Positions 8,321-17,163 of a stretch of 28,727 bases of DNA are shown here, one piece after another (position 1 is the first letter of the stretch; each line of letters begins with the position of its first letter). The DNA comes from an uncultured Colwellia sp. (GTDB taxonomy: Bacteria; Pseudomonadota; Gammaproteobacteria; Enterobacterales; Alteromonadaceae), in NCBI GenBank assembly GCA_913020705.1, contig CAJWBY010000041.1, positions 1-28,727 on the forward strand, in the 5' to 3' direction. Position numbers and translations under genes: made by a program. Under the pieces are notes generated by a model. The model was not told the DNA's origin. It was given only the letters and a program-made list of their open reading frames with translations, and ran no database searches.

Positions 8321-9184
8321 TTAATATCTTTCTAGCCAATCTAAAGCGTGTTTCCATAATACTTTAGACTTTCTGCTAAAAAATTTCATATGACCAATTT
8401 CTTTTAAACCATAGTCTTCCGCAGAAAGCGTGAGTGTTTCTGACTCTAATTTTGAGAAAACAGAAATCATATCTGAAACATTTTCGTCAATTGCAATTTC
8501 ATCGTCGACAGCGTTAATCCATAGAGAAGGAATAGATAGCTCGTTATAGAAGTGGGTATGAACGGTTTTTCCAAAAGCTACTTTTACATAACCTTCACCG
8601 TTACACCATGTTCTCCATTGTGCTGCTGCAGCTTTAGGTAATTGTTCACCCATACCAAACCATTGCGACTTCGTATGTCCGAAGAAAAAATTACTCAGTG
8701 GAATAAACATATTCATAAAAAAGTGAGCTTTCATTATACTCGCTTTCTTCATGTTTTTTAATTGGCCTGATGAACAAGCAACATTAAAAATAGAAGTAAG
8801 CTCCATCGCGTTATGCATTAATCCAACAAGTTGTCCTCCAGCGCTATGTCCAAATAAGTGGTATTTTACCTGAGGAAATGTTTTTTTAAGTTGTTCGAAT
8901 ACGGCTGGCATATCTTTTTCACCCCAGCACTGAAGTGAAGCATCGCATTCATTTATACTGCCATTTAAAGATTCTCCAATCCCTCGGTTGTCAAAGGTAA
9001 TTACGCCATATCCATTTTCAGCAAGAAACTTGGAGAAGTGAGCATAAAATTGTCTTTTAATACCTGTTGCGGGACCTATTAAAATAGCGCCTTTTATGTC
9101 TTTGATTGGCTTATATGTAGTGGCTTTCAAGGTAACCATATCAGTACATATGATTCTTGATTCTGTGGTTGTATGGGTAGACAT
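8321..9184 (-). CDS. Alpha/beta hydrolase (serine hydrolase of the S33/BAAT-like type)
   Basis: The protein has 287 residues and no signal peptide, so it is cytoplasmic. Visible motifs: GAILIGPATG (oxyanion strand), FDNRGIGESL, nucleophile elbow GHSAGG in LFGHSAGGQLVGL, acid region WINAVDDEIA and the catalytic His in EIGHMKFF near the end. Such 'alpha/beta hydrolase, quinone-methide-like' proteins are common in gammaproteobacteria and have no settled substrate. It is monocistronic and convergent with the decarboxylase gene. The start ATG has only a weak ribosome site; an internal ATG 15 codons in is possible. Confidence 0.82.
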   Translation of the reverse strand: MSTHTTTESRIICTDMVTLKATTYKPIKDIKGAILIGPATGIKRQFYAHFSKFLAENGYGVITFDNRGIGESLNGSINECDASLQCWGEKDMPAVFEQLKKTFPQVKYHLFGHSAGGQLVGLMHNAMELTSIFNVACSSGQLKNMKKASIMKAHFFMNMFIPLSNFFFGHTKSQWFGMGEQLPKAAAAQWRTWCNGEGYVKVAFGKTVHTHFYNELSIPSLWINAVDDEIAIDENVSDMISVFSKLESETLTLSAEDYGLKEIGHMKFFSRKSKVLWKHALDWLERY

Positions 9185-9350
9185 ATAATGGAAGTTTTAT
9201 ATTTTAATAGCTTTTTGTGGTATGACCAGTTTGTTGGGTTTTGTGAAAGAAATCAAGTACAGAATTTAAATGCAGGAATACGCGCTATCAATTTTTAACA
9301 ATATTCTTATCGAGCTTTGGCCCTCAATTTTAAGTCAACTTTATGATGAA

Positions 9351-9394
9351 AAGTACAGTTCGTCATGATTGAGTGATTGCTTTGAACCGTACTT
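9351..9394. repeat. Imperfect inverted repeat
   Basis: AAGTACAGTTC (9351-9361) and GAACCGTACTT (9384-9394) pair at 10 of 11 positions around a 22-base loop. It lies just past the stop of the small ORF at 9402-9572. No T-run follows, so its role is unknown. The rest of 9185-9400 shows nothing recognisable. Confidence 0.35.
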
Positions 9395-9401
9395 ATCGAC
9401 T

Positions 9402-9572
9402 TTAGCCATTCGATATAACCAATTTACTGTGCTGAACTCTTAATGGGGACGTTACTCCATTTTGTATGCATATGGTTTGTGCTTTTTTTATATCTGAAAG
9501 GTTTCCTGACGATACGCATTTCCATTCATCTGTCATATGTTGGTATAGATACCAGATAGTTTTACTCTTCAT
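9402..9572 (-). CDS. Small hypothetical protein, 56 residues
   Basis: ATG at 9570-9572 (minus strand) follows TAAGGAATATTT, a good AAGGA ribosome site, and the frame stays open for 56 codons to TAA. The product begins MKSKTIWYLYQHMTDEWKC and looks like a compact soluble protein with aromatic residues near the N-terminus and two Cys. It has no membrane segment or signal. I do not recognise a family. Its codon content looks ordinary. It occupies the otherwise empty 600-base gap between two real genes. Moderately likely to be real. Confidence 0.45.
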   Translation of the reverse strand: MKSKTIWYLYQHMTDEWKCVSSGNLSDIKKAQTICIQNGVTSPLRVQHSKLVISNG

Positions 9573-9781
9573 AAATATTCCTTAATACGTGTTTTTTTCA
9601 GTATGACGAAAGCATAATTCAAAAAGGCATATTGGAACAAACGAGATTTTTTGACGCGATGGATGAAAAATATTCATGCATATATGGGGTTCACCAATAA
9701 GTAACTCATCCTATAGATAAGTTGATCTTAAATTATGGTTACTTCGTATTGAAATATTACATTTAACGGGGAGTAATCAAT

Positions 9782-10060
9782 ATGGAAACATTAACTCATG
9801 GTAAACAAAAATCTATACCAACTATTATCAGCGTAGCAGAGGCAACTCATTACCTTGTTGGGGCTGTTGATTCATTCAATAACTTTGTTGGTTTAAAACA
9901 TTCGAGTGATGTTGCTGTAATGGGGTCTTTAGTTGAGGCTAAAAATTATCTTAGAGAAAATAACATCTTTAGCGCGGCACTAGAATTTCAATCAGCGTAT
10001 GATGAAATGTGTGGTTCCAGCAGTAGCGTTGGAAGATGCAGTCAAATGATTAGGTGTTAA
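9782..10060 (+). CDS. Small conserved protein, DUF6482-like
   Basis: The protein has 92 residues, with a strong GGGGAG ribosome site ahead of the ATG. The central block SVAEATHYLVGAVD, followed by a helix ending AKNYLRENN, then AALEFQSAYDEMCG and a variable tail, is the pattern I associate with the small gammaproteobacterial family DUF6482; this rests on memory of the family. No signal or membrane segment; cytoplasmic. The stop is three bases before the next small gene, so the two are one transcript ending at the strong terminator at 10329. Function unknown. Confidence 0.75.
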   Translation: METLTHGKQKSIPTIISVAEATHYLVGAVDSFNNFVGLKHSSDVAVMGSLVEAKNYLRENNIFSAALEFQSAYDEMCGSSSSVGRCSQMIRC

Positions 10061-10063
10061 CAG

Positions 10064-10330
10064 ATGAATAATAGAGAAGTAAAGCTGAGAGATTTTTTGC
10101 AAATTTATGATTCTATTACCTCTGGTGGTATAAAAGTTGATGGTGTTTATGAATACTTAGATATCCGTGCTTGGCATGATTTTGACGGATATACTTGTTG
10201 GATAGCTTATAAAGATCTCACCATAACCTTGTTATTCCATGGCAGATTTGACATCGATTATAAATACGAAGATACGCTCAAGCAATTTTACCAAAAAGTT
10301 AATGTACTTATCGTTAATCAACCTAAATAG
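10064..10330 (+). CDS. Small conserved protein, DUF3081-like
   Basis: The protein has 88 residues, beginning three bases after the stop of the preceding small gene, so it is translationally linked to it. The middle reads WHDFDGYTCWIAYKDLTITLLFHGRFDIDY, an acidic/aromatic beta-rich core, preceded by a helix and followed by a short helix. The FDGYT and LLFHG pattern recalls DUF3081, small cytoplasmic proteins of Vibrio/Shewanella relatives; I hold this loosely. Its stop codon lies inside the left arm of the terminator stem. Role unknown. Confidence 0.72.
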   Translation: MNNREVKLRDFLQIYDSITSGGIKVDGVYEYLDIRAWHDFDGYTCWIAYKDLTITLLFHGRFDIDYKYEDTLKQFYQKVNVLIVNQPK

Positions 10331-10374
10331 GATAAATAAGTGTTAAGTTAACCGCTTATTTATCCTGATTTTTT
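10329..10374 (+). terminator. Strong intrinsic terminator overlapping the stop codon
   Basis: AGGATAAATAAG (10329-10340) pairs perfectly with CTTATTTATCCT (10355-10366), a 12-bp stem with a 14-base loop, followed by GATTTTTT. It ends the two-gene small-protein transcript and lies between it and the convergent SDR gene. Confidence 0.8.
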
Positions 10375-10397
10375 ATTCTAAAATTATTTATTATGAA

Positions 10398-11144
10398 TTA
10401 CCAATCTATTGTTTTTCCTTGCCAATCAAGATAGCTTGCTGTGTTATCTATTTCAGTCTCTTTAACTATTTTCAATAGTTGTTTAGCAACGAATTCACTG
10501 GTGAATAACTTGTTGGCGGGAACATTTTTCTGAAAAGGTTTAGATAATGGTGTGTCAGTCGTGCCAGGGTGAAAAGAAATAACTTTGATATTTTTTGCTC
10601 TTCTTGCTAATTCGATTGATGCGGTTTTTAGCATCATATTCAGTGCAGCTTTGGAAGCACGATAACTGTACCAACCGCCTAAGTTGTTGTCACTTATACT
10701 GCCGACTCGAGCACTGAATACAACCAATTTACAAGACGACTTCCCTGTCAAAATAGGTGTTAATTTTTGAACCCATAACATTGGTGTGAGTGTATTTGCC
10801 GTAATTACTTGCTGAAACGCTAAAGCATCGAAGTCTTCTAGACGCTTTTCTGGTTGAAAACTATCACTGTGCAATATCCCATTACAGACAAATACTTGTG
10901 TTATTGGCAGCTTGCTATGCGTTTTTATTTCCTGTACCGCCGCGTCTATTGATTGGGGTTGATAATCTTTCACCGTGATTTTTTTTATGTCAGTCAAGCC
11001 ATGCTCTATAGAAGGTTTTTTTTCGCCAGTTATTTCGCGGCTAATAAGAATAAGGCCAGTGTCTTGAATAGGCACTATTTCAGCCGCAATGGCCTTGCCA
11101 ATATCACTATTTGCGCCAATGATCAGTGTTAGTTGATTTATCAT
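10398..11144 (-). CDS. Short-chain dehydrogenase/reductase (SDR), C-factor-like
   Basis: The protein has 248 residues. It has a Rossmann start LTLIIGANSDIGKAIA (nucleotide-binding GxxxxIG), VFVCNGIL in the NAG position, catalytic Ser in FSARVGS, and catalytic YSYRASK (Tyr-x3-Lys), then SFHPGTTDTPL. This matches the classical SDR fold with full catalytic residues; the substrate is not predictable. It is the last gene of a minus-strand operon, and its first 38 bases overlap the end of the DUF393 gene, indicating translational coupling. Cytoplasmic. Confidence 0.88.
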   Translation of the reverse strand: MINQLTLIIGANSDIGKAIAAEIVPIQDTGLILISREITGEKKPSIEHGLTDIKKITVKDYQPQSIDAAVQEIKTHSKLPITQVFVCNGILHSDSFQPEKRLEDFDALAFQQVITANTLTPMLWVQKLTPILTGKSSCKLVVFSARVGSISDNNLGGWYSYRASKAALNMMLKTASIELARRAKNIKVISFHPGTTDTPLSKPFQKNVPANKLFTSEFVAKQLLKIVKETEIDNTASYLDWQGKTIDW

Positions 11145-11532
11145 AACAAGTTCCCGAAATGCAGTTTGTCGTTTTCATACCAAAAACTTTAGCAAAAAAC
11201 GTTGAAATTTGATGGCGATATTTAGCGAGTCCTAAATAAATCCAGTGACTTAATGTTTTGATTACTGGCCAATTAAGTGGTGCGACCCAAAAGCCTTTAC
11301 CGACAATAGTCCAAGCTCTGTGCGTAACCTCAAGCCCGAGTAATAATTTTCCGTTATAGTTAGCGTGCAATATTTTCATTGCGGCTGAAAAATCAATATG
11401 AGGGTAAAGCGATTCAAACCCATCTTGATGTATATCGACCAAAAATATAGTGTTGTTTTTATCATGTGCTTTGAGGTGATTCATCTCTGTTGCACACAGA
11501 GGGCAATTACCGTCATAAAATATTGTTAGCAT
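11107..11532 (-). CDS. DUF393 thiol-disulfide oxidoreductase-like (DCC family) protein
   Basis: The protein has 141 residues with AGGAT upstream of the ATG. The N-terminal strand is followed by DGNCPLCATE, the hallmark DxxCPxC motif of the DCC/DUF393 family, with a thioredoxin-like start. The C-terminal half carries hydrophobic helices (VAPLNWPVIKTLSHWIYLGL) and two further Cys (CISGTC). Family proteins are proposed redox proteins; no reaction is proven. It lies third in the flavin reductase-DUF3429-DUF393-SDR operon, 31 bases after DUF3429, and overlaps the SDR start. Confidence 0.85.
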   Translation of the reverse strand: MLTIFYDGNCPLCATEMNHLKAHDKNNTIFLVDIHQDGFESLYPHIDFSAAMKILHANYNGKLLLGLEVTHRAWTIVGKGFWVAPLNWPVIKTLSHWIYLGLAKYRHQISTFFAKVFGMKTTNCISGTCYDKSTNTDHWRK

Positions 11533-11563
11533 AGGTTTATCCTAAAATGGGATAATGAGAAAG

Positions 11564-11986
11564 TTAATAAAACCATAAAATATAAGCGGTAATATGCATT
11601 GAAATTACTATTAACGTTAACCAAAACCGCATTGCCATATATTCAGAAGTTCTATTTTCATCAGTGCTACATTTCGCTAAATCTCTTTCGTAAACATATA
11701 AAAACAAAAAACTGAATGATAGAATTATTAAGGCAATATTTGGGTAAGTTAATAAGCTTATAAATGCGAGTAAACTGAAACTATTACTTATTATTTGCTG
11801 CTTTTTGTGTGTGTGTTCATCATCTTTGCGCCATATTGAACCAGCAATAAAACTGACAATAATCGCACTATAAGCGACAAAAGCTTGCTTCGCTGCAATC
11901 ACCCAACTTACGGACTCAACACTCAAATATAAAGATGTTATAAATGGGAGTAAGCCGAGATATCCAAGTAGTTGCCAGCTTTTCAT
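11564..11986 (-). CDS. DUF3429-type inner-membrane protein
   Basis: The protein has 140 residues with about four hydrophobic segments: an N-terminal one beginning LLGYLGLLPFITSLYL, then AYSAIIVSFIAGSIW, a Leu/Ile-rich pair in the middle and a C-terminal one ending in IWFY-like aromatics. The GxLPF and FxxGxxW spacing is that of DUF3429. Inner membrane; function unknown. It starts 18 bases after the flavin reductase stop, within the same operon. Confidence 0.78.
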   Translation of the reverse strand: MKSWQLLGYLGLLPFITSLYLSVESVSWVIAAKQAFVAYSAIIVSFIAGSIWRKDDEHTHKKQQIISNSFSLLAFISLLTYPNIALIILSFSFLFLYVYERDLAKCSTDENRTSEYMAMRFWLTLIVISMHITAYILWFY

Positions 11987-12004
11987 TTATGTTCCTTTAT
12001 TCGC

Positions 12005-12679
12005 TTACACATGATCTAAATCTTTACTAGGTGATTTTCCATCAAGTGATATTTTTAATTGCTCAATACTTGGTTTTGCATAGCTCAATCGAGATAGTCT
12101 TTGGCTCGTGTGATAACTGTCTAAACCAGAAATAGCAACCGTATTCAACGATTCAATGTCAATGTAACCGTCTTCTTTTATTGCTTCTTCATCACAAAAA
12201 ATATCCGTTACCTCACCAATCACCATTTGGGTACCATTGAGTTCAATTGGAATTATATCGCGGAGTGTTAACGCGTATTTTAATCGGCTTTCTTTGACAA
12301 ATGGTGCATTGATCCCGTCGACATAATAAGGAGATAAGCCAGTTTCCTGAAACTCACATTCATCGGCACTGTAACGAGCAGATGTTTGATGGGCCGCTTG
12401 CCAGAAGCAACTATTAACTTGGTTAATGGTGAATTTTTTAGTATGAATAATATTGTCTAGGGTATGTCGTGAAACGCTATTAGGACGTGTAATAAATCCT
12501 ACTAGCGCTGGTGAAGCACCTAGATGAACGATTGAGCTGAATATGGCTAGGTTATTTTTATTTTGTGCGTTAACGGTACCAATTAAGTTGGCACTTTTAA
12601 AGCCAGATAAGCTGTTGATTAGCTGAGCTCTATATCGTGCAGTCATATTGCCCAATTTGTCATGATTGAAATGTTGCAT
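12005..12679 (-). CDS. Flavin reductase-like FMN-binding protein
   Basis: The protein has 224 residues. It has the split-barrel flavin reductase pattern: SANLIGTVNAQNKNNLAIFSS near the start, ALVGFITRPNSVSRHTLDNI (FMN phosphate loop) and FTINQVN, followed by a C-terminal region typical of the DIM6/NTAB-type flavoprotein reductases. It probably binds FMN and uses NAD(P)H; electron partner unknown. It heads a four-gene minus-strand operon with DUF3429, DUF393 and an SDR, and is divergent from the MipA/OmpV gene, sharing a 206-base gap in which I see no clear operator. Confidence 0.82.
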   Translation of the reverse strand: MQHFNHDKLGNMTARYRAQLINSLSGFKSANLIGTVNAQNKNNLAIFSSIVHLGASPALVGFITRPNSVSRHTLDNIIHTKKFTINQVNSCFWQAAHQTSARYSADECEFQETGLSPYYVDGINAPFVKESRLKYALTLRDIIPIELNGTQMVIGEVTDIFCDEEAIKEDGYIDIESLNTVAISGLDSYHTSQRLSRLSYAKPSIEQLKISLDGKSPSKDLDHV

Positions 12680-12885
12680 TTAAGCTCACAGATTATTTAC
12701 GCTGATAACTTATACGAAAATAAGGCTGTATACGATCACATAACCGTGAATAATTTTCAGTCTATGGTTAATTAAGTAACACCAAACTTTGCAATATGCG
12801 TCGTTTGATTTTAAAGATAAATTAATCTAAATTTCAATTTACAACGTACTGGTTACTCGTACAAAAATTTAATGGCGATTGATCA

Positions 12886-13659
12886 ATGATAAAAGTTCCT
12901 TACAAAACCTTAATATTATGTTTGTTTTTTCTTCCTCTTTATTCTTTTGCTCAACACCCAGCTGATGAGAGGGAAACGCAAAAAAAAGGAGACGGTTTTT
13001 TGTATGGTGTTGGCCTAAGCGTTAACCAAGAGATTTATAAAGGATATAACACCAGAATTATGCCTTTGCCTATGGTTGGTTATAAAGGTGAGAAGTTGTC
13101 AGTATTTGGACCTTTCATCAGCTATAAACTAAAAGATGTTAATAGTTTTACATTATCTGCTAATTTATCTCCGAGATTTCAAGGTTTTGATGAATCCGAC
13201 AGTAATATTTTTGAAGGGATGGAGAAAAGAAAAAGTTCTTTAGATGCTGGAATCAGTATTGATTATCAAAAGAATGATTGGAAAATAGGTCTGAAATCGA
13301 TGTTTGATGTACTAAGTAATTCAAATGGCTACGAGATAAAATCTAGTGTTGGTCGTGTAATTAGATACGGGCCGATATTTTTTGAGCCGTCTATTTCATT
13401 GAGCTTATTAGATAAAAATCATGTGAATTATTATTACGGTGTGTCTACATCTGAAATTAATCAAGAAAGAGTTGCGTACAGCAGTGATAGTGCCATGAAT
13501 AAAAGCCTTGGGCTTTCTATCGCTACTCCTATTTTATTGGGAGGATATACACGCTTGAATATTGAATATACTTGGTATGATAAAAATATCACGAATAGCC
13601 CTTTAGTAGAAAAAGAGACCAGTTTAAGTTTACTGCTAATCTTTACTAAAAACTTTTGA
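12886..13659 (+). CDS. MipA/OmpV family outer-membrane protein
   Basis: The protein has 257 residues. Signal peptide with cleavage after LYSFA. The mature chain starts with GDGFLYGVGLSVNQEIYKGY, then MPLPMVGYKGEKLSVFGPFISYKL, the MipA/OmpV signature. Alternating amphipathic strands continue to a final Phe (LIFTKNF), the C-terminal signal for BAM-mediated insertion. The family includes scaffold and stress-linked porin-like barrels (OmpV, MipA); the substrate is not predictable here. It stands alone, divergent from the flavin reductase operon and convergent with the next gene. Confidence 0.88.
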   Translation: MIKVPYKTLILCLFFLPLYSFAQHPADERETQKKGDGFLYGVGLSVNQEIYKGYNTRIMPLPMVGYKGEKLSVFGPFISYKLKDVNSFTLSANLSPRFQGFDESDSNIFEGMEKRKSSLDAGISIDYQKNDWKIGLKSMFDVLSNSNGYEIKSSVGRVIRYGPIFFEPSISLSLLDKNHVNYYYGVSTSEINQERVAYSSDSAMNKSLGLSIATPILLGGYTRLNIEYTWYDKNITNSPLVEKETSLSLLLIFTKNF

Positions 13660-13672
13660 TACGCTATTGCGG

Positions 13673-14107
13673 TTAAACTAAATCTTTTGCAACTAATCCA
13701 TCATTTAGAGTAAAGCCATAGCTATTAAGCCATTCAATAGCTTTATCTTGATGGCTGAATATTTGTCGCTCAAAGTTGCCATGCTTTTCAGTAACCATTT
13801 GATCGACAAAAAATTTTTTCATCATTGATTCGCTGTAAACCTGTGCTGATTTGTCTAAACCGTTTTCAATACAAAAAGAGACTAAATCAGTAACAATAGG
13901 TAATATTTCAGGGACACTAAGTTCCCAGTCATCTAGAAAAACTAAATGTCCCCACTTTTCATATTTTAAAGATTGGGCATGTGTTTTAAATGCTTGTGAA
14001 AAACTTTCTGCACACTCTTGATTCCACGAACCGGCTAAGCGTGCGATAAGTATATTATTACTGACATTTATTTTGAATTCACCGTGAGGTGCGAAAAATG
14101 TATTCAT
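13673..14107 (-). CDS. Conserved hypothetical protein, possibly STAS/SpoIIAA-like
   Basis: The protein has 144 residues, with no signal or membrane helix. It begins with a short beta hairpin (FKINVSNNILIARLAGSW), then a helix, a strand plus DDWELSVPE loop, a helix and another strand, an alternation that resembles STAS/SpoIIAA-like folds but lacks a clear motif. I do not assign a function. The start has a weak ribosome site. It is convergent with the MipA gene and lies downstream of the glucosylglycerate operon on the same strand, 55 bases past its stop codon, where a T-rich stretch sits. Confidence 0.7.
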   Translation of the reverse strand: MNTFFAPHGEFKINVSNNILIARLAGSWNQECAESFSQAFKTHAQSLKYEKWGHLVFLDDWELSVPEILPIVTDLVSFCIENGLDKSAQVYSESMMKKFFVDQMVTEKHGNFERQIFSHQDKAIEWLNSYGFTLNDGLVAKDLV

Positions 14108-14162
14108 AGATATATTAAAAAGTGTTTTTTTTAGTATATCGTTTTTTCATTTGATTTCCATT

Positions 14163-15920
14163 TTATATATTTGATATCCATACGGTTTGATAAGGTGCTA
14201 AAGTCATTTTTTGGGTGATCTCCGTTATTTCTTTATTGGAAATAAGTTCAACCCAAGATTCTGTAATAATTAAATTTAGTTCACTTAGTGGTAATACGAC
14301 CGATTGGTCAGAGATATTACTCACACAAAAAATGCTTTGTTTCCTGTCTTTACTTTGTCGCCAAAAACCAAATAGCTGTAAGCCTAAATGCAAAGTGAAT
14401 TGCGTTGCATTTGGATGAAAAGCTGATTGTTTAATTCTTATGTCTAATAAAGACTTTAGGGTTGAAAGCACTTTAGTGTGATGTAAATCTTTATCAGCAA
14501 GAGCTTCTTCTAAAGCATCTACATGCCAGCGACGTCTGTTAATCGAGCGGTTATGATGAGTATTTGCTAATTTTTGATAATCGTTTTGTGTGCCGAGCAT
14601 GCTGTGAATGTAAATACCAGGTATTCCTTCAAGTGCAAACATAACGGCATGTGCACAAATAAACCGTTCAAAATTCCACTGATCTTTACCTTCCACTGTA
14701 CCTTGTAAAGCGTCATAAAGTGCGATGTTCATTTCATACGCTTTTTGCTCTCCGTTATCGGTGGTACGCCATGAAATTTTTCCGCCAAAACCTTGGACAG
14801 TTTGTACGAGATTATCAAGTTCATTTTCGCTCAATAAACCTTCGGCAGGGCGCAAGCCAATACCATCATGCGATGCGATAAAGTTAAAATACATGGTACC
14901 GTCTTGGGAGGGAGGCATACTCATTAACCAGCGTTTAAGGTATAAACAATTACCCGTGAGTAACGTGTTGATGAGTAATGGAGGTAATGAAAAATTATAT
15001 ATGCCGTGAGCTTCGTTAGCATTACCAAAATAGGTCAGGTTTTGTGTATTAGGAATATTAGTTTCAGTGATAATAACCGCTGTTGGTTCAGCAGATTCAA
15101 TAAGTGTTCGAAGTAACCTAACCACTTCATGTGTTTGAGATAAGTTGATGCTTGTTGTTCCAACGATTTTCCATAAGAATGCAATGGCGTCTAAGCGGAA
15201 TATCTTCACGCCCGAATCAAGGTATTGCTTAATGATAGACGTGAATGCTTTTAATACTTCTGGGTTCCGAAAGTCAAAGTCAACTTGGTCATGGCTGAAG
15301 GTACACCAAACAAATTTCTTTCCTTTACCTGTTTCTACTTCTTTTAAGAGTGGAGAAGTACGAGGTCGAACTACCTTTGACAAGTTATCATCAGGAAGGG
15401 CGGTGAAGAAAAAATCACTACCTTGACCTTCACCTTTTATAAAGTTGTCGAACCAAGCACTTCGGCTTGAACAATGATTAATAACAAGATCAGACATCAA
15501 ACGATAGTTTTTACTGATTTGTTCTATATTCTGCCATGACCCCAAAGATTCATTAACAGAGGAATAATCGATAACAGAAAACCCATCGTCAGAACTGTAA
15601 GGGAAAAAAGGTAAAATATGTACGCTGTTAATCGTATCTCCAATCGTACTGTCCAAAAAGCTTTTTAACGTTTTTAAAGGAGCTTGATCTGCTTCAATAA
15701 TACTATCGCCGTAGGTGATCAAAATTACATCTTGTTCTGACCAATGGTTAGAAAAAGGTTTCGCTGTAATTTCTTTGCTCGACAACTCCATAATATCAAG
15801 TAGCGATTGAGCAATATCATCAAATGACTCTTCAAGCGGAACATCATCATAAATCGTTGAAAGCTGCTGAACTAACTTATCTTTTAATGGTTGTTTTAAC
15901 GGATTAACTGGCGTTGTCAT
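14163..15920 (-). CDS. GH13_18 phosphorylase, probably glucosylglycerate phosphorylase (sucrose-phosphorylase family)
   Basis: The protein has 585 residues. The ATG at 15920 is chosen because AAAGGTG lies just upstream and it sits 13 bases after the upstream stop; an ATG at 15959 would overlap that gene and lacks a site. GH13 motifs: LVINHCS (~145-151), RLDAIAFLW with nucleophile Asp244, ITETNIPN with acid/base Glu286, and SHDGIGLRP with Asp352. These fit subfamily 18, which holds sucrose phosphorylases and the E. coli YcjM-type 2-O-alpha-glucosylglycerate phosphorylases. The neighbours make and dephosphorylate glucosyl-3-phosphoglycerate and phosphorylate glycerate, so I favour glucosylglycerate + Pi to glucose-1-phosphate + glycerate. 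Sucrose phosphorylase is the alternative. Cytoplasmic; last gene of the operon. Confidence 0.85.
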   Translation of the reverse strand: MTTPVNPLKQPLKDKLVQQLSTIYDDVPLEESFDDIAQSLLDIMELSSKEITAKPFSNHWSEQDVILITYGDSIIEADQAPLKTLKSFLDSTIGDTINSVHILPFFPYSSDDGFSVIDYSSVNESLGSWQNIEQISKNYRLMSDLVINHCSSRSAWFDNFIKGEGQGSDFFFTALPDDNLSKVVRPRTSPLLKEVETGKGKKFVWCTFSHDQVDFDFRNPEVLKAFTSIIKQYLDSGVKIFRLDAIAFLWKIVGTTSINLSQTHEVVRLLRTLIESAEPTAVIITETNIPNTQNLTYFGNANEAHGIYNFSLPPLLINTLLTGNCLYLKRWLMSMPPSQDGTMYFNFIASHDGIGLRPAEGLLSENELDNLVQTVQGFGGKISWRTTDNGEQKAYEMNIALYDALQGTVEGKDQWNFERFICAHAVMFALEGIPGIYIHSMLGTQNDYQKLANTHHNRSINRRRWHVDALEEALADKDLHHTKVLSTLKSLLDIRIKQSAFHPNATQFTLHLGLQLFGFWRQSKDRKQSIFCVSNISDQSVVLPLSELNLIITESWVELISNKEITEITQKMTLAPYQTVWISNI

Positions 15921-15933
15921 AATGCACCTTTCT

Positions 15934-17163
15934 CTATAATGCTTGTCTGAATTCTTCATTGTCTAATTCTACCGCTTCTTTCAACTGCGATAGAATGTCG
16001 GGTATAGCACTTACAACCCTATTCCAAGACGGAATAAAAGGCGTATCCATAGGTTGATCTAAGAAGGTATTGCCGGCGGTTAAAATATTTTGAGCAAACA
16101 TTTCTACCGCTTTTTCTTCGTTATGAATATCGAGTGTTAATCCATTCATCATGGCGTCATTTCGATAAGTTTCGACATAATCAAGTGCGATGCGATAGTA
16201 AGTCGCTTTTAATGTTCTAAATTTTTCGGCGGTGAATGTTTCACCTTGTGTGGCGAGTTTTCGAATAAAGGATTTACTGATATCAATCGACATTTTAGAT
16301 AATCCACCATCGCTATTGTCTAAAGACAAATCTTGATGTTTATGATCATACGTAGCAGCAATATCAACTTGGCAGATACGGTTGGGTGAATAGTTGCGAT
16401 ACATTTCAGAAAGCACACCAATTTCTAATCCCCAGTCACTGGGAATACGAATATCACTTAATACATCTCTACGGAAAGAGAATTCTCCGGCTAAGGGGTA
16501 TAAAAAGCTGTCCATGTATTCTAAATAATCACAATGTCCTACGGTTTTTTTCAATGCTTTAATCAGTGGCGTTACTAATAATCGAGATACACGACCATTT
16601 ATTTTTCCTCCAGCAACTCGAGCATAAAACCCTTTTGCAAACTCATAGTTAAACATGGGATTCGCGACAGGATAAAGAAGCCTGTCGAGTAATTCACGCT
16701 CATAAGTTAAAATGTCACAGTCGTGAAGTGCAATCGATTCCGCTTTACCTGAAGACAAAATATACCCCATGCAATACCAAACATTACGACCTTTACCTAG
16801 CTCTTTTGGTGCTAAGCCCAATGCTTGTAATTTTGCATCTATCGCCTGCAATCTGGGGCCGTCATTCCACAACACTTTATGATGCTGAGGCAATTGGCCA
16901 AAGAAAGATAAAGCGTGTTTATATTGGTCAAGATCTGCTCTGTCTAAGCCAATAACGATTTCAGATAAATACTCGACACCTTTAAGTTTATTAATAATAT
17001 CGGGTAACGCCTTACCTTCTAGTTCAGAAAATAAAGACGGTAAAATAAGTCCCAGGGGGCGTTTTTTAGAAAAGGTTAATAATTCAGCTGCCATATCCGC
17101 AGGTTCACGCTGCGCTAAATTATGTAACGTGGTTACTGTTCCGTTTTGATAAAAATCAGCCAT
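15934..17163 (-). CDS. gpgS: Glucosyl-3-phosphoglycerate synthase (GT81-type)
   Basis: The protein has 409 residues with AGAGGT upstream; its start overlaps the phosphatase stop by 8 bases. A GT-A fold: [17 protein letters not shown] at the nucleotide-sugar start, [20 protein letters not shown] and IALHDCDI with metal-binding Asp148/Asp150 (DxD), then [14 protein letters not shown] and [13 protein letters not shown], conserved in bacterial GpgS. It transfers glucose from an NDP-glucose to D-3-phosphoglycerate, giving glucosyl-3-phosphoglycerate, the committed step to the osmolyte glucosylglycerate. The adjacent phosphatase and phosphorylase support this over mannosyl-3-phosphoglycerate synthase. 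Confidence 0.87.
   Translation of the reverse strand: MADFYQNGTVTTLHNLAQREPADMAAELLTFSKKRPLGLILPSLFSELEGKALPDIINKLKGVEYLSEIVIGLDRADLDQYKHALSFFGQLPQHHKVLWNDGPRLQAIDAKLQALGLAPKELGKGRNVWYCMGYILSSGKAESIALHDCDILTYERELLDRLLYPVANPMFNYEFAKGFYARVAGGKINGRVSRLLVTPLIKALKKTVGHCDYLEYMDSFLYPLAGEFSFRRDVLSDIRIPSDWGLEIGVLSEMYRNYSPNRICQVDIAATYDHKHQDLSLDNSDGGLSKMSIDISKSFIRKLATQGETFTAEKFRTLKATYYRIALDYVETYRNDAMMNGLTLDIHNEEKAVEMFAQNILTAGNTFLDQPMDTPFIPSWNRVVSAIPDILSQLKEAVELDNEEFRQAL

Noticed and set aside
14215..15426. Several plus-strand frames of 67-94 codons inside the phosphorylase gene
   Set aside because: All are antisense to a clearly conserved GH13 gene, with no ribosome site or recognisable domain.
14163..15920. 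Sucrose phosphorylase as the primary call
   Set aside because: The catalytic motifs fit the whole GH13_18 subfamily, and no sucrose gene is nearby, while all three neighbours belong to glucosylglycerate metabolism; kept as an alternative.
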